Below are positions 1 through 8,600 of a DNA stretch of 64,000 bases, piece after piece; positions within the stretch are counted from its first letter, which is position 1; every line of letters begins with the position of its first letter. The DNA comes from DASYXT01 sp035934555. Its GTDB lineage: Bacteria > Verrucomicrobiota > Verrucomicrobiia > Limisphaerales > UBA8199. The DNA is taken from assembly GCA_035934555.1 (NCBI GenBank), contig DASYXT010000075.1, forward strand, positions 112,726 to 176,725, given 5' to 3'. The notes beneath the pieces were generated by a model, which made no database searches, was not told the DNA's origin, and was given only the letters and a program-made list of their open reading frames with translations. A program made the translations under genes and the position numbers.

Positions 1-296
1 AGAGCGGAGGGCCCGGCCAGGCGCAAAAAATGATCCACAATGCTTTCGAGCCGATGCAATTCGCCGCGAATAATCTGCAGCCGCGGGGCTAGTTGTTCGC
101 GCTGCGCCGCCGCAAGCGGGGCAAGGTCTTCCTCGAGCAGTTGCACATGGATGTCCAGCGAACTCAGCGGATTCCTGATTTCGTGCGCCAGGCGCGCCAG
201 CAGCCGGGCCAGCAGGTCTCGCTTCTCGGCAAGCGCCGCCTGCGCGCCCTCGGTTCCGAGCGCCGTTGCCAGAATGTTTTCCACTGCCAACAGCAT
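1..296 (-). CDS. Sensor histidine kinase, N-terminal part (runs off window)
   Basis: Reading the minus strand from an ATG at 296 gives an open frame of 98 codons to the window edge with no stop. It contains a clear HisKA H-box (HEIRNPLSSLDIHVQLLEE) in which the His is the predicted autophosphorylation site, preceded by a helix rich in Leu, Ala and Arg (EKRDLLARLLARLAHEIRNP). The rest of the dimerisation helix follows (IIRGELHRLESIVDHFLRLAG), as in two-component kinases. The ATPase domain lies outside the window. No response regulator is adjacent; the only one in the window is about 17 kb away, so pairing cannot be inferred. The start could be further upstream, since the frame is open for some codons beyond 296. 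Confidence 0.75.
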   Translation of the reverse strand, partial: MLLAVENILATALGTEGAQAALAEKRDLLARLLARLAHEIRNPLSSLDIHVQLLEEDLAPLAAAQREQLAPRLQIIRGELHRLESIVDHFLRLAGPSA

Positions 297-347
297 AGTG
301 GACCCCCGGCCTGAAGCCAATGCAAACCCGGCGCGCGGACAGCCGGC

Positions 348-446
348 CCGCGGACTTTAGTCCGCAGCAACACCCGAACTGAACCCGCTTGGATATTGCC
401 ACAGCGCCCCTCGCAGTTTTAGGGTTTCTGCGGGCTAAAGTCCGCG
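348..446. repeat. Interspersed repeat family A, inverted pair
   Basis: Two copies of a short palindrome, gcggactttagtccgc at 350-365 and gcgggctaaagtccgc at 430-445, face each other across about 64 bases. Related copies occur at 8575-8590, 17885-17900, 17966-17981 and 63936-63951, with a variant (gcggacattcctgtccgc) at 35309-35326. The copy at 430-445 supplies the last codons and the TAG stop of the neighbouring WecG-like gene. Function is unknown; a hairpin at the 3' end of a transcript is the simplest reading. Confidence 0.7.
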
Positions 447-1265
447 CTCCTGTGCCCCAGCCCAGGCCCGGCCACGCAACCCGTCCCAGACAAGGTAAAA
501 CAAGAAAAGCAGGTTGTAGCGAATGTAGCGCGGACCTAGCCGGCGCGGTTCGGAGAACAACCGGAACAGCCAGGTCAGGCCCCAGCGCTGCATCCACAGC
601 GGCGCGTCGGGTTTAGTGCCGGCATTGACATCAAAGGCAAAGCCCACGGCGAGCACCACCCCGCGGTGAAGTTGGGATTTGTGGCGATGAATCCACTCCT
701 GCTGCTTGGGAGTGCCCAGGCCGACCCAGATGAAATCAGGGCTCAAGCGGTTGATTTCATCAATAATTTCACCCTCCTGCTCCGATCCAAAGTAGCCATT
801 ATGGCTTCCCACGATCCGCACCGCGGGATTCGAGGCATGGAACACTTCGCTGAGCCGGCGCAAACATTCTTCGGAACCGCCCAGGAAATAATGCGTGAAC
901 GGCGCGGGGCTGGCGTTCAGACAAATTCGCATGAACGTCGGGCCGTACACACGGTCGCGGAGCCCGGTGCCTTGCGCATTGAGACACCAAATCAGCGGCA
1001 TGCCGTCGGGGACAAAGTCGTCAAAGCTCGCGGTCAGTTGGCGGAACTGCGGGTCGTGGCGGCGCAGCGTCACGATTTGGGTATTGGTGAAATCGACCGC
1101 AACCGCTCGCGGCGTGCGGGTCAGTTCCTGGAGTTCGGCCGTGAGCGCAGCGTAGCTGGTCGCGCGCAAGGGTGTGCCCAACACACCGCGCGCCTGGACC
1201 GGCGCCGGGCCGGGCGTCAGCGCGGCGCCTGCGCCATCTTTTCCAGAATCTGGTCCAGTGAGCAT
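435..1265 (-). CDS. WecG/TagA/CpsF-family glycosyltransferase
   Basis: About 276 residues. Hallmarks of the GT26 family are visible: VDFTNTQIVTL near the N-terminus, the DGMPLIW motif (normally DGxGxV/I-W), RVYGPTFM and the C-terminal signature IWVGLGTPKQQEWIHRH. Family members transfer an N-acetylmannosaminuronic acid, ManNAc or related residue to a lipid-linked GlcNAc during surface glycan assembly on the cytoplasmic face of the membrane. The ATG at 1265 overlaps the end of the upstream epimerase gene by 49 bases. A GTG at 1184 lies just past that stop and begins right before the conserved domain, so it is an alternative start. The C-terminus runs into a family A repeat, which provides the stop codon. 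Confidence 0.85.
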   Translation of the reverse strand: MLTGPDSGKDGAGAALTPGPAPVQARGVLGTPLRATSYAALTAELQELTRTPRAVAVDFTNTQIVTLRRHDPQFRQLTASFDDFVPDGMPLIWCLNAQGTGLRDRVYGPTFMRICLNASPAPFTHYFLGGSEECLRRLSEVFHASNPAVRIVGSHNGYFGSEQEGEIIDEINRLSPDFIWVGLGTPKQQEWIHRHKSQLHRGVVLAVGFAFDVNAGTKPDAPLWMQRWGLTWLFRLFSEPRRLGPRYIRYNLLFLFYLVWDGLRGRAWAGAQERGL

Positions 1266-2254
1266 CGAATCTTCCAATTGGGGAAATGCGCCTGCAGTTT
1301 GCTCAGGTCGCTGATATAGCAGATATGGTCGCCGGCGCGGGCTTGTTCAACGTAACGGTATTGGATCTTCTTGCCCAGGAGAGTTTCGATTTTCTGGATG
1401 CACTCGAGAATCGACGCGCTGTTCTGGCGTCCGCCGCCAAGGTTATAAACTTCCCCCGGCCGGGGATTGCGTGTGAATTCAACAAATGCCGCCAGCACGT
1501 CAGCGCTGTGGATTTGATCACGCACCTGTTTCCCTTTGTAACCAAAGATCGAATAGGTTTCGCCGGCCGAAGCGACCTTGAACAGATAAGAAAGGAACCC
1601 GTGCAACTGCACCGCCGAATGGTTCTCGCCAGTGAGGCACCCGCCGCGAAACACGCCTACTTTCATGCCGAAATACCGGCCATATTCCTGCGCCATGACG
1701 TCGGCGGCGGTTTTGCTCGCGCCAAACAAACTGTGCATCGTCCGATCGATGCGGCAGTCTTCGCGCACCCCATTGTGATCCTCCGGGCGCGCATAGTCCC
1801 AACGCGTGGCCAATTCGTTTAGCGGGATTTCATTAGGCGCATCGCCATAGACTTTGTTGGTGGACATGAAGATGAACACCGCCTCGGGCGAGGCCTGGCG
1901 TGTGGCCTCCAGCAGATTGACCGTGCCCAGCGCGTTTACCTCGAAATCGGTGAATGGAATGTCCTTGGCCTTATCGTGGGACGGCTGTGCGGCACAATGG
2001 ATCACCAAATCGAAATGCTGCTCCTTGAACAGCTCGAGCACTTTCGCGCGCTCCCGAATATCCAAATCGCAATGCGTGAAGTGCCGCGTCTCACGCCGCA
2101 GCCGTTCCAGGTTCCAGCGCGTGTCGCCTTGCGGTCCGAAAAACTCCCGTCGCAGGTTATTATCGATGCCGAAGACCTCGTGCCCCTCGCGGTCGTAGTA
2201 GGCGACCGCTTCGGAGCCAATCAGCCCGCTCGACCCGGTTATCAGCACTTTCAT
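1217..2254 (-). CDS. NAD-dependent epimerase/dehydratase (extended SDR, CDP-paratose 2-epimerase-like)
   Basis: 345 residues, full length. The Rossmann motif GSSGLIG (residues 7-13) and the segment FFGPQGDTRWN place it near CDP-tyvelose/paratose 2-epimerases. The usual SDR catalytic YxxxK appears here as FGASK (Phe177, Lys181), so the Tyr hydroxyl is missing; STNKVYG at 131-137 supplies Ser/Thr. From memory a subgroup of these epimerases has this FGxSK form, so it may be a family trait and not a defect. It probably makes a nucleotide-sugar for the surface glycan built by the neighbouring glycosyltransferases. It is co-directional and overlapping with the WecG-like gene, suggesting co-translation. 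Confidence 0.8.
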   Translation of the reverse strand: MKVLITGSSGLIGSEAVAYYDREGHEVFGIDNNLRREFFGPQGDTRWNLERLRRETRHFTHCDLDIRERAKVLELFKEQHFDLVIHCAAQPSHDKAKDIPFTDFEVNALGTVNLLEATRQASPEAVFIFMSTNKVYGDAPNEIPLNELATRWDYARPEDHNGVREDCRIDRTMHSLFGASKTAADVMAQEYGRYFGMKVGVFRGGCLTGENHSAVQLHGFLSYLFKVASAGETYSIFGYKGKQVRDQIHSADVLAAFVEFTRNPRPGEVYNLGGGRQNSASILECIQKIETLLGKKIQYRYVEQARAGDHICYISDLSKLQAHFPNWKIRCSLDQILEKMAQAPR

Positions 2255-2355
2255 TCGCCGGGATTATAGTAAAAACCGGGGTTGCGGCACGGCTTTTTTG
2301 GCGGCAACTCGCATGGCCGTCCGACATTCCTTTCCCCAGCAACGCGCCCCCACCA

Positions 2356-2388
2356 GGTTTTGGACTGCGGCAGCCCTCCCGCTCTCCC
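2356..2388. repeat. Interspersed repeat family B, half copy
   Basis: The stretch containing ttttggactgcggcagccct matches the right arm of the long inverted repeat at 12106-12200. Here it is a single arm, diverging after cccgctc. It lies in the 311-base non-coding gap (2255-2565) between the divergent epimerase and GT4 genes. I see no ORF of its own in that gap. Confidence 0.65.
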
Positions 2389-2420
2389 CAACGCATGGTT
2401 TAATCGCCGCCCCAAGGAGC

Positions 2421-2437
2421 GCGGACATTCCTGTCTC
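2421..2437. repeat. Interspersed repeat family A, degenerate variant
   Basis: gcggacattcctgtct resembles the variant palindrome gcggacattcctgtccgc at 35309-35326, but its second arm is broken. It lies in the same non-coding gap as the family B half copy, about 130 bases upstream of the GT4 start. Confidence 0.5.
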
Positions 2438-2565
2438 AATACCACGAGCACAGTTTACGGGCTTGTGTGCTTGTCCCGGAAGGGACTTCCGCCCTGAATG
2501 GAGTTGCTGGGCGGGCGATTTTTGTCCAGCATATCGACTCGGGTCCTTGGCTGGGCCCCAGCCTT

Positions 2566-3846
2566 ATGAAGCTGTTGGTATTCGCCCATACACCGCCGCC
2601 GCACCATGGCCAGAGCTACATGGTGCAGCTTATGCTCGAGGCCCTGGGAGGAGATCGTCGCACTGCGCGCCGCGGTCATCCGCCGTTGCCCGGAGCGGAA
2701 TGGGGTATCGAGTGCTATCACGTCAACGCCCGGTTGTCACAGAAATTGGAGGAAATCGGCGACTTCAGGGTCAGCAAGTTGATCCTGTTAGTGGGTTACT
2801 GTCTGCAGGCGATCTGGTGCCGGTTCCGGCATGGCGTCACCACCTTCTATTACATCCCGGCGCCCGGCAAACGCTCCGCGTTGTATCGAGATTGGCTGAT
2901 ACTGTTTCTCTGCCGGCCCTTTTTTAAGCGCATCATCCTGCACTGGCACGCCTCGGGCCTGGCCAAGTGGCTGGAAACCGTCGTATTGATTCGCTCGCGC
3001 GCGCTCACCTATGCCGCAGCCAAGCGCGCCGATTTGAGCATCGTGCTGTCCGAATACGGGCGAACGGACGCCGAAAAGCTCTTTCCCCAGCGAATCGCCA
3101 TTGTCGGCAACGGCATTCCCGATCCTTGTCCCAGGTTCACAGCCGAACTTTTACCACGGCGCCGGGCGCGCCTGCAGGCGCGCCGCTTGCTGCTGGCCAA
3201 CCAGGTTGTCCCGCCAGAGTTGGCCGCGCTGACCGGCCCGGAACCGGATGTGTTCAAGGTGTTGTTCCTGGGCCATTGTACGCGGGACAAAGGGCTGTTC
3301 GAGGCGGTGCGTGGGGCAATTTTGGCACGGCAACAGCTCATTGACTCGCATAGCAGGATTTCGCTCAAGCTGGTCGTCGCAGGTCAATTCGTGCACAGCG
3401 AGGAAGAAGCCGAATTCCACCGGTTGTGCGCCGAGGAAGGGCGCGAGGCAGTGGAGTATGTCGGGTATGTTACCGGTGAAACTAAAAGTTCTTACCTGAA
3501 ACAAGCGGATGGGTTTTGTTTCCCGAGCCATATCGAGAGCTTTGGGTTGGTGCTAGTCGAAGCGATGGCATTCGGGTTGCCCATCGTCGCCACGCGCTGC
3601 GGCGCCATGCCCGAAGTGGTGTCACGGGATTATCCTGGCCTGGTGGACCGGGGTCGGCCTGACCAGATTGCTGAGGCCCTGTTGCGGATCATAACCCAGG
3701 AGGACTTCGAACAATTGCGCCAACGCTTTGAAGCGAATTTTACTTTGGAACGGCACGTGGCAAGGTTGGCAGCGGCTTTGCAATCCGTCGAAGGCGGCCA
3801 ACCGGAACCAAGAGAATCTCCTGCCCCGGCTCCCGTCACTGTCTGA
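2566..3846 (+). CDS. Glycosyltransferase family 4 (GT-B)
   Basis: About 426 residues from the ATG at 2566 (MKLLVFAHTPPPHHGQS, a typical beta1-glycine loop start). An in-frame start codon at 2467 exists, but its extra 33 residues do not look like a GT4 N-terminus. The donor-binding half has FLGHCTRDKGL and the retaining GT4 motif FPSHIESFGLVLVEAMAFGLP, containing the E-x7-E pair that positions the nucleotide-sugar. It adds a sugar to the growing glycan at the inner face of the membrane. Donor and acceptor cannot be told from sequence. It is the only plus-strand gene of this block and is divergent from the epimerase. Confidence 0.85.
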   Translation: MKLLVFAHTPPPHHGQSYMVQLMLEALGGDRRTARRGHPPLPGAEWGIECYHVNARLSQKLEEIGDFRVSKLILLVGYCLQAIWCRFRHGVTTFYYIPAPGKRSALYRDWLILFLCRPFFKRIILHWHASGLAKWLETVVLIRSRALTYAAAKRADLSIVLSEYGRTDAEKLFPQRIAIVGNGIPDPCPRFTAELLPRRRARLQARRLLLANQVVPPELAALTGPEPDVFKVLFLGHCTRDKGLFEAVRGAILARQQLIDSHSRISLKLVVAGQFVHSEEEAEFHRLCAEEGREAVEYVGYVTGETKSSYLKQADGFCFPSHIESFGLVLVEAMAFGLPIVATRCGAMPEVVSRDYPGLVDRGRPDQIAEALLRIITQEDFEQLRQRFEANFTLERHVARLAAALQSVEGGQPEPRESPAPAPVTV

Positions 3847-3879
3847 GCGTGAACCAACGGGTGCTGAAGTATATCCCAA

Positions 3880-5139
3880 CTACACGCCCAAGACGCCTGT
3901 CGTTTCCCCAGCCTCGCTGAGAAGCTTCAAGTACCGCGGCAGTTGAACTTCAGAAGACCACTTCCTGATTTTATCCTGGACCACATCCAAGGTCCCCTCC
4001 TGGTAACGCCGCCAGAGCTTCTCCAGCGCGGCCGTACCGCCCGCCTGATCGAATTCGCCGCAGGCCGTCTCGGCCAAGCCGGCACTCTCGAGCACCTGGC
4101 GCATTTCCGATTGCGGAGGCACGAAGGCCAGGATCGGCCTGGCCGCGCCGAAATAATCGACGATTTTGCTCGGCATGAACAGGTCGTGCGCCGACGAAAC
4201 CACCAACAACAGAACGGGACTACGCTTCAGTCTCTCAACATAGGTTTCGTAAGCGATGGATTGGTTAATCGAGACGACCGACTCGAGGCCGAGTTGGGCG
4301 ACGAGCGAATCGTGCTGGGCAAGCCACGTCCCGTAAAACACAAACCGCGTTTGCGGCCGCGCCTTGGGATGGCGCTGCAGAAAGGCGGAGAGTGCTTTCA
4401 GGAATGTCTCGGGGCTGCGGGCGCCGCGCCAATCAAACGTGCCAAAATATGCAATGTGGAAGCCCGGGTCAGGCGTCGGAGCGGGCCGGCGGAACGCCTC
4501 CGCGTCGAAGAAGTACGGCACATGGACCGTTGTACGCTCGGGCGCCAGGCCGGCTGCCACATAGGCGCGGCGGTTGGTTTCAGCCGTAAAAACGACGTGC
4601 GCAGCCTGGTGCAGCGCTTCCCGTTCGAGGTTGGCCAGCCGCGGCAGCCGCCATTTTTGTAACGGCGAACGGCGCGCCTGGCGGCGATACTGCGGCGTCA
4701 CTGATTCCTGGTAATCAAAAGTCCAATGCTGCCCGACCAACTCTGGCGAGCGTGACCCAAGCAGCACTGAGGCTGGCAGCACGAAACCCAGCACGCGGTC
4801 ATAGGGCGCGTGCGCCCGAAGCGCTTGCCACGCCCGTCGTGCCCAAGGCGCGAAATAATCCGGCCACATCAGGCCCGCGACCCCCAGAGTGAACACCTTG
4901 TGTAGCAGCGGCACCGGGACCAGCTTGCGTCGCCAACGTTCCACCGGGTCAGCGCAGCGAAAGATGCGCAACCGCGGATCGGTCAAGGTCTCGGTTGCAT
5001 CGGGCTCCATCGCAAGCCGACTGCTGAAAACATCGACCTGCCAACCGGCCTGAAGCAACGCACGAACCACATAGAATGGCCGCTTGGCGTTGCTATGCCG
5101 GCTCGGCGGGAACGTGTGGGTCAGAACCGCCACGCGCAT
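3880..5139 (-). CDS. Glycosyltransferase, GT4-like
   Basis: 419 residues. The N-terminus MRVAVLTHTFPPSRHSNAKRPFYVV followed by GWQVDVFSSR is the usual GT-B acceptor domain opening. The middle has ETNRRAYVAAGL and VHVPYFFDAEAF, and the C-terminal half has HIAYFGTFDWRGARSP and LLLVVSSAHDLFMPSKIVDYFGAARPIL, the donor-binding region, with a weak E-x7-E equivalent. It lies 7 bases after capG on the same strand, so it is probably the last gene of the CapE-F-G transcript. It may transfer L-FucNAc or a neighbouring residue; that is inference from context only. Confidence 0.8.
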   Translation of the reverse strand: MRVAVLTHTFPPSRHSNAKRPFYVVRALLQAGWQVDVFSSRLAMEPDATETLTDPRLRIFRCADPVERWRRKLVPVPLLHKVFTLGVAGLMWPDYFAPWARRAWQALRAHAPYDRVLGFVLPASVLLGSRSPELVGQHWTFDYQESVTPQYRRQARRSPLQKWRLPRLANLEREALHQAAHVVFTAETNRRAYVAAGLAPERTTVHVPYFFDAEAFRRPAPTPDPGFHIAYFGTFDWRGARSPETFLKALSAFLQRHPKARPQTRFVFYGTWLAQHDSLVAQLGLESVVSINQSIAYETYVERLKRSPVLLLVVSSAHDLFMPSKIVDYFGAARPILAFVPPQSEMRQVLESAGLAETACGEFDQAGGTAALEKLWRRYQEGTLDVVQDKIRKWSSEVQLPRYLKLLSEAGETTGVLGV

Positions 5140-5146
5140 AAGGACG

Positions 5147-6277
5147 TCATCGCCCCTTATGCCAAACCCGCCGGTTGACGTAATCGGTGTAGCTCAGGAT
5201 GATCTTGGCTACCTTCCAGCTCACCTGGTCCACGTTGTAATCCGGGGGCAGCCGGCTCGGGCCGAGGCTCTTGAACTGAGCCAGGGTCATCTCGACGGCT
5301 TGCAAAATCCGCTCGCGCCCCAGCCCGCTCATGATCACTACGCCCTCGTCCATGCCTTCGGGCCGTTCATGCGCTTCGCGCACCGTGACGGCGGGAAACC
5401 CAAGAATCGACGCTTCTTCTGCAATGGTGCCGCTGTCGGACAGCGTGCAGAAGGCGCTTTTCTGCAGCGCGACATAATCAAAAAACCCCAGAGGCGGCAT
5501 GGTGCGCACCAGCTTGTGCAGCTTATGCCCGCCGGCCGACAGCCGTTTGCGAGTGCGCGGGTGAAGCGAGAAGATCAACGGGAAGCGGTACGTGGACGCC
5601 AACGCATTGAGGGCCCCGACCACGCTCGCCAGGTGGACCGGGTCATCGACGTTCTCCTCACGATGAATGCTGACGGCGAAGTAACGGCCGGCTGCGACCT
5701 TCAGGCGTTGGTGCACCGTCGAAGCCTCGATAGCGGAGCGATGATAATCGAGCACCTCCTTCATAGGTGAACCGGTCTTCATCACTCGATCCGCAGGTAA
5801 TCCTTCCGCCAGCAGGTAGCGCCGCCCATGCTCCGTGTAGCAGAGATTGATGTCGCTGACGTGATCCACGATCCGGCGGTTAATCTCCTCCGGCACGCGC
5901 ATATCAAAACAGCGGTTGCCGGCTTCCATATGGAATACCGGCACTTTGCGGCGTTTGGCGGGAATGACCGCCAGGCAACTGTTGGTGTCGCCCAGCACCA
6001 GCACGGCGTCGGGTTTCTCGCGTTCCAGCACCGCGTCAGCGCGGGCGATGGTATTGCCAATCGTCTCGGCAGCCGTGCGGCCCGCGGCCTTCAGATAATG
6101 TTTCGGCCTAGGCACTCCAAGTTCTTTGAAGAAAATGCCATTAAGCTCGTAATCGTAGTTCTGGCCGGTGTGCACCAGCACGTGCTCGGTGACCTCTTCC
6201 AGCACAGCCAGCACGCGCGAGAGCCGGATCAGCTCCGGCCGCGTGCCGACGATCGTCATGACCTTGAGCTTGCTCAT
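5147..6277 (-). CDS. capG: UDP-N-acetylglucosamine 2-epimerase family, UDP-L-FucNAc-forming (CapG/WbjD)
   Basis: 376 residues, non-hydrolysing 2-epimerase fold. VGTRPELIRLSRVL at the N-terminus, HTGQNYDYELNGIFF, VLVLGDTNSCLAVIPAKRRKVPVFHMEAGNRCFDMR split by the family's charged loops, and DSGTIAEEASILGFPAVTVR near the C-terminus are diagnostic. The ATG overlaps the stop of capF by four bases (ATGA), a sign of tight coupling. With CapE and CapF encoded directly upstream, the expected reaction is the last step to UDP-N-acetyl-L-fucosamine (2-epimerisation of UDP-6-deoxy-L-TalNAc) rather than UDP-ManNAc formation. Confidence 0.88.
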   Translation of the reverse strand: MSKLKVMTIVGTRPELIRLSRVLAVLEEVTEHVLVHTGQNYDYELNGIFFKELGVPRPKHYLKAAGRTAAETIGNTIARADAVLEREKPDAVLVLGDTNSCLAVIPAKRRKVPVFHMEAGNRCFDMRVPEEINRRIVDHVSDINLCYTEHGRRYLLAEGLPADRVMKTGSPMKEVLDYHRSAIEASTVHQRLKVAAGRYFAVSIHREENVDDPVHLASVVGALNALASTYRFPLIFSLHPRTRKRLSAGGHKLHKLVRTMPPLGFFDYVALQKSAFCTLSDSGTIAEEASILGFPAVTVREAHERPEGMDEGVVIMSGLGRERILQAVEMTLAQFKSLGPSRLPPDYNVDQVSWKVAKIILSYTDYVNRRVWHKGR

Positions 6278-7392
6278 TTCACTTTCACGAAATAGGTGTC
6301 GGGCCGTTGCGGGTCGAAAATCTCGTTCGCCCAGAACAGCGTCAGCATATCGCCGCTGCCCGTGTTCTCGATAGAATGGGTATAGCCCGGCGGGATATCA
6401 ACAATGCGAATCTCGCGGTCGCTCACCGCGTACTCGACAATCTCACTGCCCAGAATATGACGAAACCGGATAAGCCCTTCGCCCTGAATGACACAAAATT
6501 TCTCCAGCTTGCTGTCGTGATAGTGGTTTCCGCGGGTGACGCCTGGCTTGGTGCGTGAAACGAAAATCTGGCCGCCGGCGGCAGATTTCACCAACTCGAA
6601 CAGCCAGCCGCGTTCATCCGTCTTGAGCTCGACGGGATAGGCGAGGTCCCGCGTCTCGTAAAACGACACGTAAGTCGAATACAAATATTTAATCAACGGG
6701 TTGGACAGATCGGGCACCAGCGATTTGCGCCGGTTCTCATGAAAGGAAACGATCAAGTCGTGCAGCTCGCCCAAACTGATGGTGTAAACCGGTTCTAATT
6801 CGCATCGGCTCGCTTCCGCGGGGTGCTCGGCTCGGTTGGCGAGCTCGACGAAAGCGCGCACAATGTCGTCGATATAAACAAAGTGCAGCACATTCTGGCG
6901 ATTGCTTACCTGAACGGGCAAACCGCGGCCGATGTTATGGCAGAACGTGGCCACCACGGTGTTATAGTTGGGCCGGCTCCATTTACCGAACACGTTGGGA
7001 AAGCGATACACATAAACCGGGGCGCCGGTTTGCCGGTGATAATCGAAAACCACATCCTCGGCCGCGCGCTTGCTTCGACCGTAAGGATTGTCCAGCTCGG
7101 CTTGAATGGAGGAACTCAAGACAAGCGGCGCGCGGCGGCCGGCGGCAGTCAGATGGCTGCATAACTCCCGCGTGAACTCGACATTGCCTTCGGTGAATTC
7201 CCGTTCTTCCTTGGGGCGGTTCACGCCCGCGAGGTGGAAAACCAGATCTGCACGCGCGGCCAGCCTGGCGAGGTCGGCGGGCCCATGCTCCATGTCCAGC
7301 TCCAGCACCTCGTATTGGCCGGCGCGGCGCAACGCGACGCACAGGTTGCGGCCCATGAACCCGGCGGCACCGGTAACCAGGAGGGCTTTCAT
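6274..7392 (-). CDS. capF: CapF/WbjC bifunctional UDP-sugar epimerase-reductase
   Basis: 372 residues in two parts. The first is an SDR domain with GAAGFMGRN at residues 7-15, HLAGVNRPKEEREF and SSSIQAELDNPYGRSKRAAED (the YxxxK catalytic pair). The second is a C-terminal cupin with GNHYHDSKLEKFCVIQGEG, which carries the metal-binding His residues. In S. aureus CapF the cupin does the 3-epimerisation and the SDR domain the NADPH-dependent 4-reduction that give UDP-6-deoxy-L-TalNAc. Length and domain order match. It lies between capE and capG with a 5-base gap and a 4-base overlap, so the three are probably one transcript. Confidence 0.88.
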   Translation of the reverse strand: MKALLVTGAAGFMGRNLCVALRRAGQYEVLELDMEHGPADLARLAARADLVFHLAGVNRPKEEREFTEGNVEFTRELCSHLTAAGRRAPLVLSSSIQAELDNPYGRSKRAAEDVVFDYHRQTGAPVYVYRFPNVFGKWSRPNYNTVVATFCHNIGRGLPVQVSNRQNVLHFVYIDDIVRAFVELANRAEHPAEASRCELEPVYTISLGELHDLIVSFHENRRKSLVPDLSNPLIKYLYSTYVSFYETRDLAYPVELKTDERGWLFELVKSAAGGQIFVSRTKPGVTRGNHYHDSKLEKFCVIQGEGLIRFRHILGSEIVEYAVSDREIRIVDIPPGYTHSIENTGSGDMLTLFWANEIFDPQRPDTYFVKVK

Positions 7393-7397
7393 CGGCG

Positions 7398-8438
7398 CTA
7401 CCGCAAGCTGGCCGCCTGAGCGAACGCCGGCGCAGCCAGTTCCTGTTGGATATAATCCAACTTGAGCAACAGGTCTTTGAGTTCCTGGTCCGTTAACCGA
7501 TGGGTGTTCGCCGAAGTATAATCCTCGTGCTCCGTCACCCGCTTTTCGCCCCTCTCGAAATACAGTGAATAGTTTAGATCCCGGCTATCCGAGCTGATAC
7601 GGTAATACCCGCCCAAATCCTCCGCCCGGACCATCTCCTCACGATTGAGCAGGCTCTCATGCTTTTTTTCACCGTGCCGCGTGCCAATGACTCGCACCTC
7701 GACTTCGCTGTCAAAAACTTCTCGCAGCACGCGGGCGAGTTGGCCGATCGTCGCAGCCGGAGCTTTCTGAACAAACGTGTCTCCGGCACTGCCATTCTTG
7801 TACGCGAACAGGACCAGGTCCACGGCATCATCGAGCGACATCATAAACCGAGTCATTTCCGGGTCGGTAAGCGTTAGAGGTTTGCCGGCCTTTATTTGAC
7901 TGACGAACAGCGGAATCACCGACCCGCGGGAGGCCATCACATTGCCGTAGCGCGTAACACAAATGGTGGTTTGGCCTTTGCGCAGATTGCGGGATTTGGC
8001 GACCGCGACCTTTTCCATCAGGGCTTTGGACATGCCCATAGCGTTGATGGGATAGACAGCCTTATCGGTGCTGAGCACGATGACGTTCTTAACGCCATTG
8101 GCAATGGCTGCGTTGAGGGTGTTTTCGGTGCCGAGCACATTCGTGGCGACCGCTTCCATCGGATGGAATTCACAAGAAGGGACTTGCTTGAGGGCAGCGG
8201 CGTTGAACACGTAATCCACGCCGCGCATGGCGTTGTGGATGCTGTTAGGGTCACGCACATCGCCGATGTAAAACTTCAGCTTGGGATTGCGCAGGTCATT
8301 GCGCATGTCATCCTGCTTTTTCTCGTCACGGCTGAAGATGCGGATTTCGGCGATATCGGTGGGCAAGAACCGGCGCACCACGGCGTTGCCAAAGGACCCG
8401 GTCCCGCCGGTGATGAGTAACACTTTATCTTTAAACAT
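7398..8438 (-). CDS. capE: UDP-GlcNAc 4,6-dehydratase/5-epimerase (CapE/WbjB)
   Basis: 346 residues. TGGTGSFGNAVVRRFL is the NAD-binding loop; SRDEKKQDDMRN, FNAAALKQVPSCEFHPMEA and VLSTDKAVYPINAMGMSKALME are signatures of the inverting CapE/FlaA1/WbjB dehydratases. In that last motif the position of the usual catalytic Tyr holds Met (MGMSK), as is typical of this group. It catalyses the first step of UDP-L-FucNAc synthesis from UDP-GlcNAc. First gene of the capE-F-G unit. The 160 bases upstream hold a family A repeat, and I could not see a convincing promoter. Confidence 0.9.
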   Translation of the reverse strand: MFKDKVLLITGGTGSFGNAVVRRFLPTDIAEIRIFSRDEKKQDDMRNDLRNPKLKFYIGDVRDPNSIHNAMRGVDYVFNAAALKQVPSCEFHPMEAVATNVLGTENTLNAAIANGVKNVIVLSTDKAVYPINAMGMSKALMEKVAVAKSRNLRKGQTTICVTRYGNVMASRGSVIPLFVSQIKAGKPLTLTDPEMTRFMMSLDDAVDLVLFAYKNGSAGDTFVQKAPAATIGQLARVLREVFDSEVEVRVIGTRHGEKKHESLLNREEMVRAEDLGGYYRISSDSRDLNYSLYFERGEKRVTEHEDYTSANTHRLTDQELKDLLLKLDYIQQELAAPAFAQAASLR

Positions 8439-8569
8439 AGCCCGGAACGGACACTCGAACTGCTTAACAGTGTCGGTAACCGCTGTGGGCTAAGGCAAGA
8501 ACAAAGGAGGCGACGCTAGTTAACTTCGAGACGGCTGAAAAAATGCCGCCACCCTTTGGCGTTTGTGTG

Positions 8570-8600
8570 TTGCTGCGGACTAAAATCCGCGCGCCGCAGC
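8570..8600. repeat. Interspersed repeat family A, single copy at a stop codon
   Basis: The palindrome gcggactaaaatccgc (8575-8590) is flanked by gttgct and gcgccgcagc. In the minus-strand direction it begins immediately after the TAA stop of the GH125 gene (8601-8603), the same arrangement as at 17883-17987. Confidence 0.65.
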
